A DNA stretch of 64,000 nucleotides from Isoetes taiwanensis (GCA_021234155.1 JAJEKV010000035.1:5779999-5843998); one strand, 5' to 3'; counted from the stretch's first letter, positions 1 through 14,600 are shown. The notes: generated by a model not told the origin, from the sequence alone. A program made the numbers and translations.

Positions 1-240
1 ACATGTCATTACACAAAGAGCATGGCAAAGAAGAAATGAGAGAATGAGGAAGAAGAACAAGAGAAAGAAAATGAGGGCAAGAAATATAGAAGAAAGAATG
101 AGGAAAGAATAAAGCATGCAGTTAGTTATAAGAAGAATATGAGGGAAGAATGAGGAAGAAATAAAAGGAAGAAAGAAGGAGGAAGAATGAATTGTTGAAG
201 AATGGAAGAAAAAACAAGAACAAAGAAGAAGATGAAGGAA
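1..240. repeat. Purine-rich low-complexity tract
   Basis: The plus strand is almost entirely A and G, made of irregular GAAGAA, GAGGAAGAA and AGAAAGAATGAGG words. There is no fixed period, so it is degenerate low-complexity DNA rather than a clean microsatellite. No coding signal is seen. Confidence 0.8.
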
Positions 241-589
241 AGGAAAACCAAAAAGATAGGTTAAAGGTACCATTCAATCCAAAAAAAAACCGTCCAATCT
301 AAAACATGATATACTCAACCTTAGAATACGGTTTTGTGTAGACTGTGGTACGAAGTCAGGATCAGAAGCCCTCCAAGAAGTAAAAAGAAACTTAGTAAGT
401 TTGTCATCATGTAATATTATGTCAAGATACCAGATGTTATTTAAATCATGCTTTACTTTATGCATTTTGTTATAGCTATTGTATTTTGCATCTTTTTTAA
501 TGGATGTCATTAAAGTTTGTCCTTTAGGCGATTGAACAATTTGAGGCATGGCACACCATTCCGGATTCTACGATAACAAACAAAATTAA
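241..589. other. AT-rich unique sequence, nothing recognised
   Basis: A minus-strand reading frame of about 90 codons lies here, but it shows no recognisable domain, no splice-supported extension and no relation to the neighbouring repeat. I see no gene in it. Confidence 0.5.
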
Positions 590-780
590 GTCGACCGCTT
601 CCACCTCCTGACTGATCTGGATTTTTTTATCCGCTGAGCTGATCCAACCCAGGATCTAAATGCTGATGCACAGAACCCAGTCGAGGTGTCCATTAGCACA
701 CAGCCCCATGGGGCAGGCCTCGAGAATTTTTGGGTCCGCTCCGGGGACGATCTCCCACTGAGGTGCACATTCAAAGTCGC
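590..780. repeat. Degenerate partial satellite copy at the left edge
   Basis: Words of the satellite unit survive in order: a GACTGATCTGGA-like stretch, GATCCAAC, CCATTAGC, CAGCCCC, then GAATTTTTGGGTCC and a GGGGAC block. These match the unit segment that runs from GACCGATCTGGAATC to GGGGTCCGGACTC. It is the most diverged copy and marks the left limit of the array. The next 220 bp (about 781-1000) are unique and contain nothing I recognise. Confidence 0.6.
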
Positions 781-1019
781 CTTGATGGACTTACCATGTG
801 TCAGTCGATCATCAACCCAACTAACTGATCCATCCAAACCTGTCAGATGATCCACCAAACCATAATTTAATTCCACATTAACTACGGAATTTATAAACCA
901 TAAATGCAACAATTAAAAGAGTGCACCAAAAAGGCGAGTCTTTAATCAGCAACAAGGCCATTATTAAAACAACCTCACTGAAACCATGAAGCAATCTTCA
1001 TCATACAATTAGCCTGAAA

Positions 1020-2220
1020 ACCAGCCATTATAAGAAGTATGCCATCCATGTCAAATATATGGAAGAAAACCGAATTCAAAAGCTGCAGAATGTCTACTGC
1101 ACCCACCATATAACGTCCAAATGAGCCAAGGTCAACCCTAAGTACAACGATCCCACAAACTCCTTTGAATTTAGCTAACCCTTTGACCTAGACCTTCTCC
1201 TAAAATTTCAAAATCAATGTGTGGATGGAGACAATAGAATCCAACCGCAAAAATCAGAATTTATTTCGTATAATGCATTAATCATGAATTTATGAGAATG
1301 TTCCACATCAGAAAGCGCCCACTTCTACTTGCCACATCGGGAGGAGGATGGCCCAACCTCATTCACGCCTCCCTGCTCCAGATTCTCATTGCATTTGCCA
1401 GTCCTGAGTGCACAATTGTCTGCCCCAAAACGCAAAACCCTTCTAACCCTGCAACCTACGTGGTTTACTGCTTAGAGGCCCTCTCCTTGTCGATTCTAAG
1501 CGACCTTGCGCCGTGACTGAGGCCATGAGGGGTGCCACGAGCACGGGACCCAAAACTCTCGGCTGCTGTCTCGAATTCCCCAAGGTCTCTCGGGACTACT
1601 TCAAGCGACCTCCTCCGGAACTTACATTGATCGCCAATGGACTCAGAACGTCGACGATGCGCCTTAGGGACCAAGCTCCAGGCCGTAATATTCTATGGCC
1701 CCCAAAACAAAACCCTTCTAGAACTGCGTAAGTCACAGAACATGCTGAGGCCCCTTCCTTGTCGACGGCCTGACCTTGCAACCGAGTGTTGACATGGAGT
1801 GGGGTAAGGATTTCGTGAGGCTGGGACCCTAAACTCCCCCGAAGTTGCTTATCTGAATTCGCCTCATTACAAGCACTATGCCATCCATGTCAAATATCTT
1901 TAGAGCAAATTCGCTGAATAAAGGCATTCTCTCTATCCATATGCCTTGATATCGAAACACAACCATCATCACAAGCAACCAAATCTAACCTCCAACCCCC
2001 GCCTGTGAATCATTTATCTTCATTCTAGTAGTTATGATGCTTTTCTGTAATCATTTATTCATATTCTACAGTTATGATGCTTATATTCTCAATGCAATCT
2101 AGACCAAATATAACGCCCAATGGTGCCAAGGTCAACTCCCAAGTACAACGATCCCACAAACTCCATCTTTGACCTTAGCTAACCCTTGACCTAGACCTTC
2201 CGGTCACAATTACTGTGGAA
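1020..2220. repeat. Variant segment shared by the first two units
   Basis: Around 1030-1190 and again 1865-2195 there is a segment absent from all later units. It contains ATGCCATCCATGTCAAATAT, then ATATAACG, CCAAGGTCAAC and AAGTACAACGATCCCACAAA, before rejoining the common unit at CCTTGACCTAGACC. In later units this position holds the GGATCC-, TTTGACAAG- and CTAATGC-containing block. The edge copies therefore have a different internal structure from the bulk of the array. Confidence 0.75.
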
Positions 2221-5200
2221 GGAGATGTGGGTTAGGAATCCACCGGCAAAAAATCGCATCTATTTTCGTACAATGCATTAATTGCGAATTTATGAATGTC
2301 TCACACTGCAAAAGCGCCCCCGATTTCTACTTGTTACATCGGGAGGAGGACAGCCCAAACTCCGCCGCCGGGCCTCCCTTGTCTGTGATTCTCGGCCAGA
2401 AGCCTACCAGTCCTAAGTGCACAGATTGTCTCATTTCAAACGCAAACCCTTCTAGAACCGGGAACCCACAGGTTTATATGAGCCCTCCTTGTCGATTCGT
2501 AAGTGACTTTATACCGTGACTTGACGTGGAGTGCGGTGTTGAGCTGCACCTGACCCAGTCCCCTGAAGTCGCTTGGGTTCCCGACTCTCCTAAGGCCCGG
2601 GACTCGACGGCACCTCCCCTCCGGAATCGCCACTTGACTCGCCAATGGACTCCGAACGTCGACGCTTGCCCCTGGGACCAAGTCTCGCGGGTCAGAAGAC
2701 CACCCGACCTCCGGTTAGCCGCCATAGCTCATACTTCCATCACACCTCAGAATAATTGGCCCAGGATGTGGATGGATACCGCCGTGGAGGGCGTGAGTGT
2801 TTCTCTCTTTGCAAACCGACTCTGTAACTTGCTCCCTAGGGTAATTTCGCTTATTCGTGACGATTTAAGGTGGTCGATTTGCCATTCCGAGCCTCCCGGT
2901 GCCCGAACGACAAGATAATCGCGTTTCATAAGGCCGAATTTCAGACGCTCATGGGTTTGACAAGTTCTCCCGACCGACCGAATCTTTTGGCCTTCAAGAG
3001 GGGCCCCTGAACGGAGGATCCAAATCTACGATAGTAACCCGGCCCGGAGGGTGAAGGCAGCAGCCTCCCGGGAGCGCTGTGAAGGAACTTTTTGGGATCC
3101 CGCCTCTTGGGGTCCCACTGTGAGGGATCCCCGCAGGTCCCGGCCTCGCTTGACTTGCGGGGAAGGGTGCCAGCTCTGGCTACACCCGCACCGGCTGCCC
3201 GACCGCTCTAATGCTAACCTTTGACCTAGACCTTCTCCGGTAAATTCTCAAATTGGGTCGTAGGCCGAAATGGATTAGGATTCCAAATTGTAAAAATCAA
3301 TTTATTTTCGCATAATGCATTAATTGGCGACTTATGGAATGTCTACACTGCAGCCAGCCTCTCACTTCTGCCACACCTGGAGGGAGGATGCCCAAACTCC
3401 GCCTCCGCTGGGCCTCTTGTCTGCATTCCTACCGCCGGCCGTGTCCTGCATTGCCCGCCCCAAAACGCAAAACCTTCTAGAACTGGTAACTGTGGTTTAC
3501 GCTTTTGGAGGCCTCTCCTTGTCGATTCGAAGTGACCTGCGCCGTGGATCACGGAGTGGGGTGTTGACGCCGAGCACCACCCCAAAATCCCCTCTAAGTC
3601 GCTTGCCCCGAATTTCCCCACAGCCCCTGGGACTTTATCAAGCGACTCCCTCCGGAATCGTGACTTGACTGCCAATGGACTTTAACGCCGGACAAGGCCC
3701 TGGGACCAAGTCTGGGTGGGTCAGGCACCACCCGACCTCCAAGAAGCTTAAAGTAGCTCACTCCATCACACTCGTGAACACTGGCCTAGGATGTGGATGC
3801 TTGATACCCACGTGAGGGTGAGTGTTTTCTTTGCAAAACCGACCCAACTTGCTCCCTAGGGTAATTTCCTCGCCATTCCTGACGACGACATTCCGAGCCT
3901 CCTGCCCGAACGATAAGCATCAAGTGCTTTCTACAAGGCCGACCTCAGATTTCCGGCTCGATGTTCTCCCGGGACCGATCTGAATCTTTGGCCTTCCCAA
4001 GAGGGGCTCCCCGAACTGGAGGATCCACCATTTGAGGGGAACCGGCCCCGGAGGGTGGTCATTAGCGTGCAGCCGGAGCGCCAGATGGGCCGGCTTCTGA
4101 ACTTTTTGGATCCCGCCTGGGGTCCCACTTCCTCTTGGGAGGGGATCCTCAAAGGTCCTGGCTTCTGTTTGACTTGGGGAAGGTGCCAGCTCTAAGGTTC
4201 GCAATCTGCCTACTTTCCGACTCATTCTAATGCTAACCCTTGACCTAGACCTTCTCCTAAAAATTTCAAAATTGGCCGCAGGGGCCGAAATGGATTAGGA
4301 TTCCACCGGTAAAAATCAGAATTTATTTTCGTGACAATGCATTAATTAATTTATGAATGTTCCTGTTACCGCAAAGCGCCCTACTTACTTACACATCGGA
4401 GGAGGACAGGCTTCAACTCCGCCTGCCGCCTCTTGCTCCGTGACCTTGGCCAAGTGCCTTCTCGGCCGTCCTAAGTGCAATGCATCAAGTCTCGCCTCCC
4501 CCAAAACGCAAAACCATTCTAGAACCCTCGCAACCCATGGTTGCTTTTTGGGAGGCCCTCCTTGTCGATTCGTAAAGGATCTATACCAGGATTTGACGTG
4601 GAGTGGGGTGTTGACGCCAGAGCACGGACCTCTAAACTCGGAAGCTGCTGTCTCTGACCCCTCCCAAGGCCTCGACTGACGCACACTCTCCCTCTCCCGA
4701 ATCGCGATTTGACTCGCCAATGGACCTTAACGCCGACGCTGTTCTCGGGACCAAGTTCCGTGGGCTGAAGACCACCCCGACTCCAAGGCAGTTTAAAGTA
4801 GCCACTTCCATCACACTCGTAGTCACTGGGCTCAGGATGATGCTGACATCACGTGGAGGGCGTGAGTGTTTCTCTTGCAAACCGACCTTGTAACTGCTCC
4901 CTAGGGTACTATCTTATTTATTTAAGGTGGTCGACGGCTATTCCGGCCTCCTAAGGTCTTAACGACAAGACACTCATGGGTTTCATAAGGCCGACTCCTG
5001 ATCACCCGCGGCTTGACAAGTTCTCCTAATTTATCTGGAATCTTTGGCCTCAAGAGGGGCCCCGAACTGAGGGGATCCAACTGGCTTGGATAGGGGAACC
5101 GGCCCTGGAGGGTGGTCACTAGGCGTGCAGCCCCTGGGAGCTGCCGTAGCTGCCTCGGGAACTTTCGATCCCGCCTGGGGTCCTGACTCTCCTCTGTGAG

Positions 5201-5464
5201 GGATTCCTGCAAGGTCCCCGGCCTCGCTTGACTTGGGAGCAGGCAATGGCTGGTTCTAAATCTGGCCGCCCCGACTGCCTAATGCTAACCCTTGACCTAG
5301 ACCTTCCGAAAATTTCAAATTGGGCTGTGTGTTGAAATGATTAGGATCAGCTGGCAAAAATCGTAATTTATTGTATAACGACACCATAATTTATACACCA
5401 CATCGCAAAGCGCCCGACTTACTTGCGCCATGACGGAGAGGACATGCCCAAACTCCGCCCCTGG

Positions 5465-5662
5465 GGTTCACTTATAGTGGGGTATGCCATGTGCGTGCAT
5501 AGGGTGATCAAAACACCTCAGAGCACGATTTCAGCGCACCGACCCTTCCGCATAAAAGCCACTCCCAAGTAAAGGCAAAACCCCACCTCTTTACGATACT
5601 TGATGAAATGGCCTGAAAAACCTCACAAGTCACTCAGGCACATTGTACAGTAACTTAGTGAA
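5465..5662. repeat. Insertion of about 195 bp inside one satellite unit
   Basis: The unit runs normally to CCCAAACTCCGCC, then about 195 bp of non-satellite sequence intervene, and the unit resumes at GACTCCGCCTCC. ACTCCGCC is present on both sides. The insert is unique in the window and holds no long ORF. It explains the 1236-bp spacing of this unit. I could not find clear inverted ends, so its class is unknown. Confidence 0.65.
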
Positions 5663-8600
5663 TCCTCGACTCCGCCTCCACGGCCCCTGTCTGCATTCCT
5701 ACCGTACTTCTTACCAGTCCCAAGTGCAATGCACGTCTCTACCCCCAAAACGCAAACCCTTCTAGAACCCCGCAACCCATGTGGCTTTTGGAGGCCCTCC
5801 TTGTCGGGATTCTCAGCTGGACCTTGCGCTGACTCGACGTGGGAGGTGCGACGCCAGAGCACGGACCCTAAAACTTTAAGCCGCTGTCTTCAATTTCCTG
5901 CCCCGGGACGACGGGCGACCTCCCTCTCCGTAATCGCGACTTGACTCGCCAATGGACCTTAACGCCGACGGGTTCTCGGGGACTCAAGTCTGGTCAAGAC
6001 CACCCGACCTCCAAGAAGTACCAAAGTAGCTCACTTCCATCACACTCGTAGTCAATTGGCCTAGGGATGTGGATGTCGATACCTGGCTGTGGAGGGCGGA
6101 GGTTTTCCTTTTGCAAACCGACCTCAACTTGTCTTAGGGTAATTTCGCCATCTTACTTTATTTGCCATTCCGAGCCTCCCGGTGCCCGCCGAACGACAAG
6201 ACATCATGGCTTCTACAAGGCTTGACCTGTGACGCCCATGGCTTTGACAAAGTTCTGACCATCTGGAATCTTTGGGCCTTCCAAGAGGGGTCTCGAACTG
6301 AGGATCCAACGGCCGATAGGGAACCGCTCCTGAGGGTGGTTATTAGGCTGCAGTTTCTGGGAAGCGCCGCTGTAAGGGTCACGGAACTTTTTGGATCCTA
6401 CTGGGGTCCGTGACTCTCCCTCTTGTGAGGGATCCTCAGGTCCTCGGCCTGCTTGACTTGGGGAAGGGTGCCAGCTCTGGCTGTTCTCGCAATCTGCTGC
6501 CCCGACCGCTCTAATGCTAAATCTTCGACCTAGACCTTCTCCGAAATTCTCAAAATTAAATGTAGGCCGGAATGGATTAGACCTTGTGTGGCAAAAATCT
6601 AATTTATTTTCGATAATGCATTAATTAATTTATGAATGCGTCTCTACACGCAAAGCGCCTCACTTACTTGCCACACTCCGGGAGGAGGACAGCCCAAACT
6701 CCGCCTCCGCTGGCCTTGCCCGTGATTGACCGCAACTTTCTCGGCCAGTCCCAAGGCAATGCATTGAGTCCCCGCCTCCCAAAACGCAAGTCCTAGAACC
6801 CGCAACCATGGGTTTATGCTTTTGGAGGCCTCCTTGTCGATTCGGCTGGACCTGCGCTCATGACTTGACGCAAGGGGTGTTGACGCCTGCAGCACTTAAT
6901 TCTCAAAATCCCCAAGTCGCTTGCCCTAATTTCCTCCCAAGACCGGGGACCACTGCCACCTCCCTCTCCTGAATCGCGATTTGACTGCCAATGGACTTAA
7001 CGCCGACTCTGTCTCCGGGGACCAAGTTCCGTATGTAAGACCACCCACTCCAAGAAGCCAAAGTAGCTCACTTCCATAACACTCGTAGTCACTGGCCTAG
7101 GATGTGGGATGGATACCATGAGGGCGTGGAGTGTTTCCTTGCAAAACCCCACCTTGCAACTTGCTCCCCTAGGGCCTCACTATCCTAATTTACTTCCAAG
7201 GGGTGGTCGATTTTCCGTTATCTCGTGAGCCTCCTGCTCCCGAATCCACAAGACACTCATGTTTCTACAAGGCCGACCTCGTGATGCCTGCTGCCTGACA
7301 AGTTCTCCCTGACCGATCTGGAATCTTTGGGCCTTCCAGGGGCCTCGAACGGAGGATCCAACGCCGGATAGGGGAACCGGGCCCGGAGGGTGGTTAGCGG
7401 CAAATGGGAGCGCTGCTGTGAAGGGCTGCTCTGAACTTTTTTGATCCCGCCTTGGGGTCCTGGTGGATTTCCTTGTGAGGGATCCCCAAGGTCCCCGGCC
7501 TGCTTCGACTTGGGGAAGGGTGCCACTGCTGTTCCCAACGGCTGCCCCGACTGCTCTAATGTATAACCTTGACCTAGACCTTCCTAAAATTTCAAAATTG
7601 GGCCGTGTGGCTGAAATGGATTAGATTCCGTGGCAAAATCGTAATTTATTTTCGCATAATGCATTAATTGCGCACTTATGAATGTCTTGCCACTGCAAAA
7701 GCGCCCGACTTCTACCGCTTAGCATCGGGAGGAGTGACATGCCCAAACCCGCCTCCGTCAGCTTCCCTGTTCGTATTCTACCGGGCAATTTCTACTTGTG
7801 TCCTGCGCAACAGTATCACCCGCCCCAAACGCAAAACCTTTCTAGAACCTCGGCAACCCATTGTGGTTTACGCTTTGAGGCCTCCTTGTCGATTCGGCGG
7901 GACTCATACGTGATTCTGACGCGGAGTGGGGGTGTTGACGCCGAGAATGGACCCTAAAATCCCCCTGCCGCTGTCTCCAACCTCTCCCCATAAGCTTTCC
8001 TGACGGACGCAACACTCCCTCCGGACCGCGACTTGACTCGCTTAATGGACCTTAACGCCGACAAGGTTCTCGGGGGTTCAAGTCTGTATGTAAGACCACA
8101 CCAATTCTCCGAAGCGCCCAAAGTAGCTCACTTCCATCACACCTCGTAGTCAATTGGCCCAGGATGGAGATGCCGCCGATGCACTGCTGAGGGCGTGAGT
8201 GTTTCTCTTTGCAAAACCGACCTTGTAACTCTGCTCCCCTAGGTAATTTCGCCCATTCCGGACGATTTGCTATTCCAGCCTCCCTTGGCTGCCCGAACGA
8301 TAAGACATCATGGCTTTACAAGGCTTAATTGTGATTTCAGCGGCTGACAAGTTCTCCCACCCATCTGAATCTTGGGCCTTCCCGAAGAGGGGCCTCAACG
8401 GAGGATCCAACGCTTGATAGGGAACCGCCCGGAGGGTGGTCGATTATATGCAGAGCGCCTGTGAAGGGTCACGGAACTTTTTGGATCCCCGCCTCTTGGG
8501 GTCCGGACTCTCCTCTTGTGAGGGATCCCAAGGTCCCCACCGCTTGACTGGGAAGGGTGCCAGCTCTGGCTGGTTCCGCAACCCGGCCGCCTGACTGCTC

Positions 8601-11600
8601 TAATGTCAATTCTTTGACTCCAGACCAAAATTTCAAATTGGGCTGTGTGTTGAAATGGATTAGGATTCCAGGTAAAAATCAGAATTTATTTCAGACAATG
8701 CATTAATTGCGAATTTAAGGAATGTCTTGCCATCACAGTGCCGCCCACTTCTACTTCCACACCTGGAGGAGGACAGGCCCAAACTCCGTCCCGCCGGGCC
8801 TCTGTGGTTCAGATTGGACTGCAGCTTCTCGCCAGGTCCCAGTGCAACAGACTAAGTCTCGCCCCCAAAACGCAAAACCCTTCTAGAACCCTGCACCAGC
8901 TGTGGTTTACGCTTTTGGAGGCCCTCCTTGTCGATTCGGGCGGACCTTGCGCTCGCGACTTGACGCGGAGTAAAAGCGACTTCGTGGTGCACGGACCCTA
9001 AAACTCTCCAAGTCAGCTTTTTTGTCTGAATTTCCTCCTCCCAAGACCCCGGGATTTTGACGGGCGACCTCCCCTCCTGAATCGCCGATTTGACTCCTCG
9101 CTTAATGGACTCTAACGCCGACTTGCCCCTCGGGACTGCCTGCGGGCCGAAGACCACTCCACTCTCCAAGAAGCGCCCAAAGTAGCTCACTTCCACAATA
9201 ATTTAGTCAATTGGCCCAGGATGTGATGCGGATAACGGGCCGGAGGCGTGAGTGTTTCCCTTGCAAAACCGACCTTGTAACTTGCTCCCCAGGGTAACCT
9301 CATCTTGACGATTTGGCAGGGTTTCATTTGCCATTCCCGGAGCCTCCCTATGTCTCAATCCATGCTATTAATCGCTGTTTCTACAAGGCCGCACCCCGAC
9401 GCCCGCTGTTTGACAAGTTCTCCTGACTGACCGAATCTTTGGGCCTTCCCCAAGAGGGGCCTCGACCCGAGGATCCAACGGCTTGATAGGGGAACCGGGC
9501 TCCGGAGGGTGGTTGACATGCAGGTGCCTCGGGAGCGCTGTGAAGGGCCGCCGGGAACTTTTTTGGGATCCCGCCTCTTGGGGTCCTGACTCTCCTCTTT
9601 GGTGGAGGGATCCCTGCAAGGTCCTCGCCTGCTTGACTTGGGAAGGTGCTACTTTGCTGTTCTCATGAACGGGCTGCCCCGACTGCTTCTAATGCTAACC
9701 CTTTGACCTAGACCTTCTCCGAAAATTTCGAAAAATTGGGCCGTAGGCTGAAATGGATTAGGATTCTGTAAAAAAATCGTAATTTATTTTCGCATAATGC
9801 ATTAATTGCGAATTATGAATGTTCTACACACCGCAAAAGCGCCCCGACTTCTACTGCTACATCGGGAGGAGGCTATGCCCAAACTCCGCCTCCGCCGCCT
9901 CCTTGCTCCGTATTCTTTGGCCAGTACTTTCTCACAGGTCCTGCGTAACAGATTGAAGTCTCACTCCCCAAACGCAAAACCCTTCTAGAACCCGCAACCC
10001 ATGGTTTACGTTTTGGAGGCCCTCTCTCTCTGTCGACTCCTAAGGGACCTTGCGCTGCGGATTCTTGACGGAGTGGGGTGCTAGACGCCAGAGCATCGAC
10101 CCTAAAACCTCCCCGGCTGCTTGCCCCGAATTTCCTCTCCCTAAGGCTCCTGGGACTGACGGCCACCTCCTCCTCTCCTGGACCGCGACTTGACTCTCGC
10201 CAATGGACTCCTCAGAACGTCGATTAAGTAATTGGGACCAAGTCTGCGGCTGCAAGACCACCTCACCCCTCCAAGAAGCGCCAAAGTAGCTCACTTCCAT
10301 CACACTCGAGTCAATTGGCCTAGGGATGTGGATGGATACCGCCGGGAGGGCGTGGAGTGTTTCTCTTTGCAAAACCGACTCTTGTAACTTGCTCCCCTAG
10401 GTACTGCCTATCTTGACGCATTTGCTATTCCGAGCCTCCTATGTCCGAACGACAAGACATCATGGCTTCATAAGGCCGACTCTGACGCCCGGTTTGACAA
10501 GTTCTCCCGGGACCGACCGAATCTTTGGGCCTTCCCAAGAGGGGCCCCCGAACCCGGGAGGATCCAACTACGGATAGGGGAACCGGCCCTGAGGGTGGCT
10601 TGCTGAAGGCAGCAGCTCTTGGGAGCGCCACAGAAGGGCCGCCGAACTTTTTGATCCCGCCTTGGGGTCCCACTCTCCTCTTGTGAGGGGATCCTGCAAG
10701 GTCCCCGCCTCGCTTGACTTGGGAAGTGCCAGCTGCTTGCTCCCCCGCAACGCCGCCCCGACCGCTCTAATGCCAACTTTGACCTGAATCTTCCCGAAAA
10801 TCAAAATTACTGCAGCCGGAATGGATTAGGATTCCATGGCAAAAAATCAGAATTTATTTTCGCAGCCAACGCATTAATTTTTGCGAATTTATGAATGTCT
10901 TGCCACCTGAAAAGCGCCTCGACTCTACTTGCCACATCGGGAGGAGGACAGGCCCAACCCGCCTCCGCTGCCCCTGTCTGTGATTCTCACCCGCAATTTT
11001 CTCGGCCAGGTCCCAAGTGCAATGCATCAAGTCTCGCCCCAAACGCAAACCCTTCTAGAACCCTGCAACCGTGGTTTACGCTGGAGGCCCTCTCCTTGTC
11101 GTGACGTATGGACCTTGCGCCTGTGACTTGACGTGGAGGGGGCTGATCACGAGCACCTGAATTTAAAACTCTCGAAGTCGTGCTGGTCTCAATTTCCTCT
11201 CCCCAAGACCTCCCGGGGACTTTATCATGACTCCCTCCCGAATCGAAGGACTGACTCGCCAATGGACCTTAACGTCGACATTGCCTCCGGGGACCAAGTC
11301 TGCATGTAACATTCACCCGACCTCCAAGAAGCGCTGAAGTAGCCTACTTCCATCACAATGGAACAATTGGCCTAGGATGTGGGATGCGGATACCGCCGTG
11401 GAGGGCGGAGTGTTTCTCTTTTTGCAAACCGACCTTGTAACTTGCTCCTAGGGTAATTTCGCTTATTCCGACGATTTGCGTGGCTGACGGTTATTCCGAG
11501 CCTCCTGCCCAATCAAGACATCATGGCTTACAAGGCCGACCTCAGACGCCCCCGCGCTGGTTTGATGAAGTTCTCCTTTAATTTATCTGAATCTTGGCCT

Positions 11601-14600
11601 TCCCGAAGAGGGGCCTCAACTGAGGATCCAACGGGTCGGATAGGGAACCGGCCCGGGAGGGTAATATTAGCGGCAAAATGGGAGCGCTGTGAAGGGCTGC
11701 CTCGGGAACTTTTGGATCCCGCCTGGGGTCCCACTCTCTGTGAGGATCCCCAAGGTCCTCGCCTGCTTGACTTGGGAAGGGTGCTACTGGTTGTTCTGCA
11801 ACGGCCGCCCCTGATCGTTTAATGCTAACCCTTTGACCTAGACCTTCCGTAAATTTCAAAATTGGGCCGTGGTGGCCGAAATGATTAGGATTCCACCGCA
11901 AAAATTCTAATTTATTTTCGTATAATGCATTAATTGCGAATTTATGAATGTCTCTACATCAAGAAAGCGCCCCGACTTCTACTTGCTACACGGGAGGAGG
12001 ACATGCCCAAACTCCGCCTCCGCTGCCTCCTTGCTCCAGATTCTAGTCATAGCCTCGGCCAGTCCCAAGTGCAATGTACCAAGTCTCTACTTCAAAACGC
12101 AAGAAACCCTTCTAGGAACTCCGGCAACCCATGGGGTGGTTTGATGCTGGAGGCCCTCTCCTTGCTCTGACCAAGGACCCATACCGTGACTTGACGTGGA
12201 GTGGGGTGTTGACGCGAGCACTGACCCCAAAATCCCTCTAAGCCGCCACCCAATTCCTCCCTCAAGGCCCGGGGACCACTTTAATTTCCCTCTCCGGAAT
12301 CTACTTGACTCGCCTAATGACTCGTAACGCCGACGCTGCCTCTGGGACCAAGTTCCGCGGGCCAAGACCACCCGACTCTCCCAAGCAGTTTCAAAGTAGC
12401 TCACTCCATCACACTCAGAACAATTGGCCCAGGATGTGGATGCCGGATACCGGAGGGCGGAGTGTTTCCTTTGCAAACCGACCTTGTAACTTGCTCCCTA
12501 GGCACTTTCACATTCCGGACGATTTGCCATTCCGGAGCCTCCCTAAGGCTCCCGAACGACAAGACACTCATAGCTTCTACAAGGCCGACCTGTGATTTCC
12601 CGCGGGTTTGACAAGTTCTCCCGATCGATCTGGAATCTTTGGGCCTCCTCCAAGAGGGGCCCCTAACGGAGGATCCAAATTCACGGATAGGGGAACCCGG
12701 CCCGGAGGGTGGTCATTAGCGTGCAGCCTGGGAGCGCCAGAAGGGCTGCCCTGGGAACTTTTTGATCCCGCCTCGTCCGGACTTCCTCTCGTGAGGGATC
12801 CCTAAGGTCCCCGCCCTCGCTTTTGGACTTGGGAAGGGTGCCACTGCTTGCCCCTGGCCCGGCTGCCCTGACCGCTCTAATGCTGACCCTTTGACCTAGA
12901 CCTTCTCCGAAATTTCGAAAATTGGGCTGTGTGCTGGAAATGGATTAGGATCTCAAATTTGGCAAAAATCAGAATTTATTTTCAGACAATGCATTAATTA
13001 TGAATTTATGAATGTCTTGCCACCGCAAAAGCGCCCCGACTTCTACTACTTACATACTCCGGAGGGAGGATGGTGCCCAACCCGGGCCTCGGCTGGGCCC
13101 CTGCTCCAGACTGATCGGCAATTTTCCGGCCAGGTCCTGCGTACTGCATCAGTTCGCCCCCAAAACGTTAAAACCCTTCTAGAACTCGCAACCCACGTGG
13201 TTTGACAAGCTGGAGGCCCTCCTCTCGTCGTGATTTCTATGACTCATACCGTGACTTCATCGCGTGAGTGGGGTATTGACGCTGTGAGCACCCGACCCCA
13301 AAACTTCCCCGAAGTCGCTGTTCCAATTCTCCTAAGACCGGGGACTGACGGGCGATTTCCCTCCTGAATCGCGATTTGATCACAATGGACTCGTGAACGC
13401 CGACGTTGCCCCTGGGACCAAAGTTCCGTGGCTGCAAGACCACCCGGGACCTCCAAGAAGCGCCAAAGTAGCTCACCTTCCATCACACTCGGTGAAATAA
13501 CTGGCCTAGGATGTGGATGCTGACACCGCCGTGAGGGCGGAGTGTTTCTCTTTGCAAACCCAATCTTGTAACTTGCCCCAGGGTAATTTCGCCATTCCGG
13601 ACGATTTGGCAGGTCGATTTGCCATTCCCGAGCTCCCAAGGTCTGAATCCATAAGACACTCATGGTTTCTTGTAAGGCCGACCTCAGATCGCCTGCCAGG
13701 GTTTGATGCCAAGTTCTCCTGACCGATCTGAATCTTGGCCTTCCCAAGAGGGGCCCCTGAACCGGAGGATCCAACTATCGGATAGGGAACCGGCCCCGGA
13801 GGGTCATTAGCTGGGCACGGGAGCGCCCGCCAGAGGCAACCTTTGGATCCCGCCTCTTGGGTCCGACTCTCCTCTTGGGTGGAGGGATCCCGTAAGGTCC
13901 TGGGCCTGCTTGACTTGGTGCCAGCTCCTATGGCTCTCGCAACCCGCCGCCCCTGACTGCTCTAATGCTAACCCTTTGACTCTAGACCTTCCGAAAATTT
14001 CGAAATTGGGCCGTAGGCCGGAAATGGATTAGGATTCCAGCTGGCAAAATCAGAATTTATTTTCGTATAATGCATTAATTATGAATTTGATGGAACTGCC
14101 ACCGCAAAAGCGCCCCCCGACTTCTACTGCTAAGACGGAGGAGGACATGCTCTAACCCGGCCTCCACAAGCTCCTTGCTCCAGAGATTTCACAGTTTTCT
14201 GCCAGTCCTGCGCAACAGACTGTTCGCTTCAAACGCAAACCCTTCTAACCCTGCAACCCATGTGGTTTACGCTGGCACTTCCTGGTCAGATCTCAAAGGA
14301 CCTTGCGTCATGACTGACGGGAGGTGCTACTTTATATTTGACCTAAACTCTAAGTCGCTGTCTCGACTCTCTCCTCAAGGCCCTGGGACTACTCGCCACC
14401 TCCCTCCTAATCGCCACTTGACTCCTCGCCGCCAATGGACCCTGCACCGACGCTGTCTCCCTGGGACCAAGTCTGTGGCCGTACATCTCACCCGACCTCC
14501 GCTTCAAAGTAGTCACTTCCATCACACTCAGAATAAATTGGCCCAGGATGTGATGTCGATACCGTGTGAGGGCGCGGAGGTTTCTCTTTGCAAACCGACT

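Noticed and set aside
586-912. Minus-strand frame of 108 codons at the left edge
   Set aside because: It overlaps a recognisable degenerate satellite copy, and the protein resembles nothing known.
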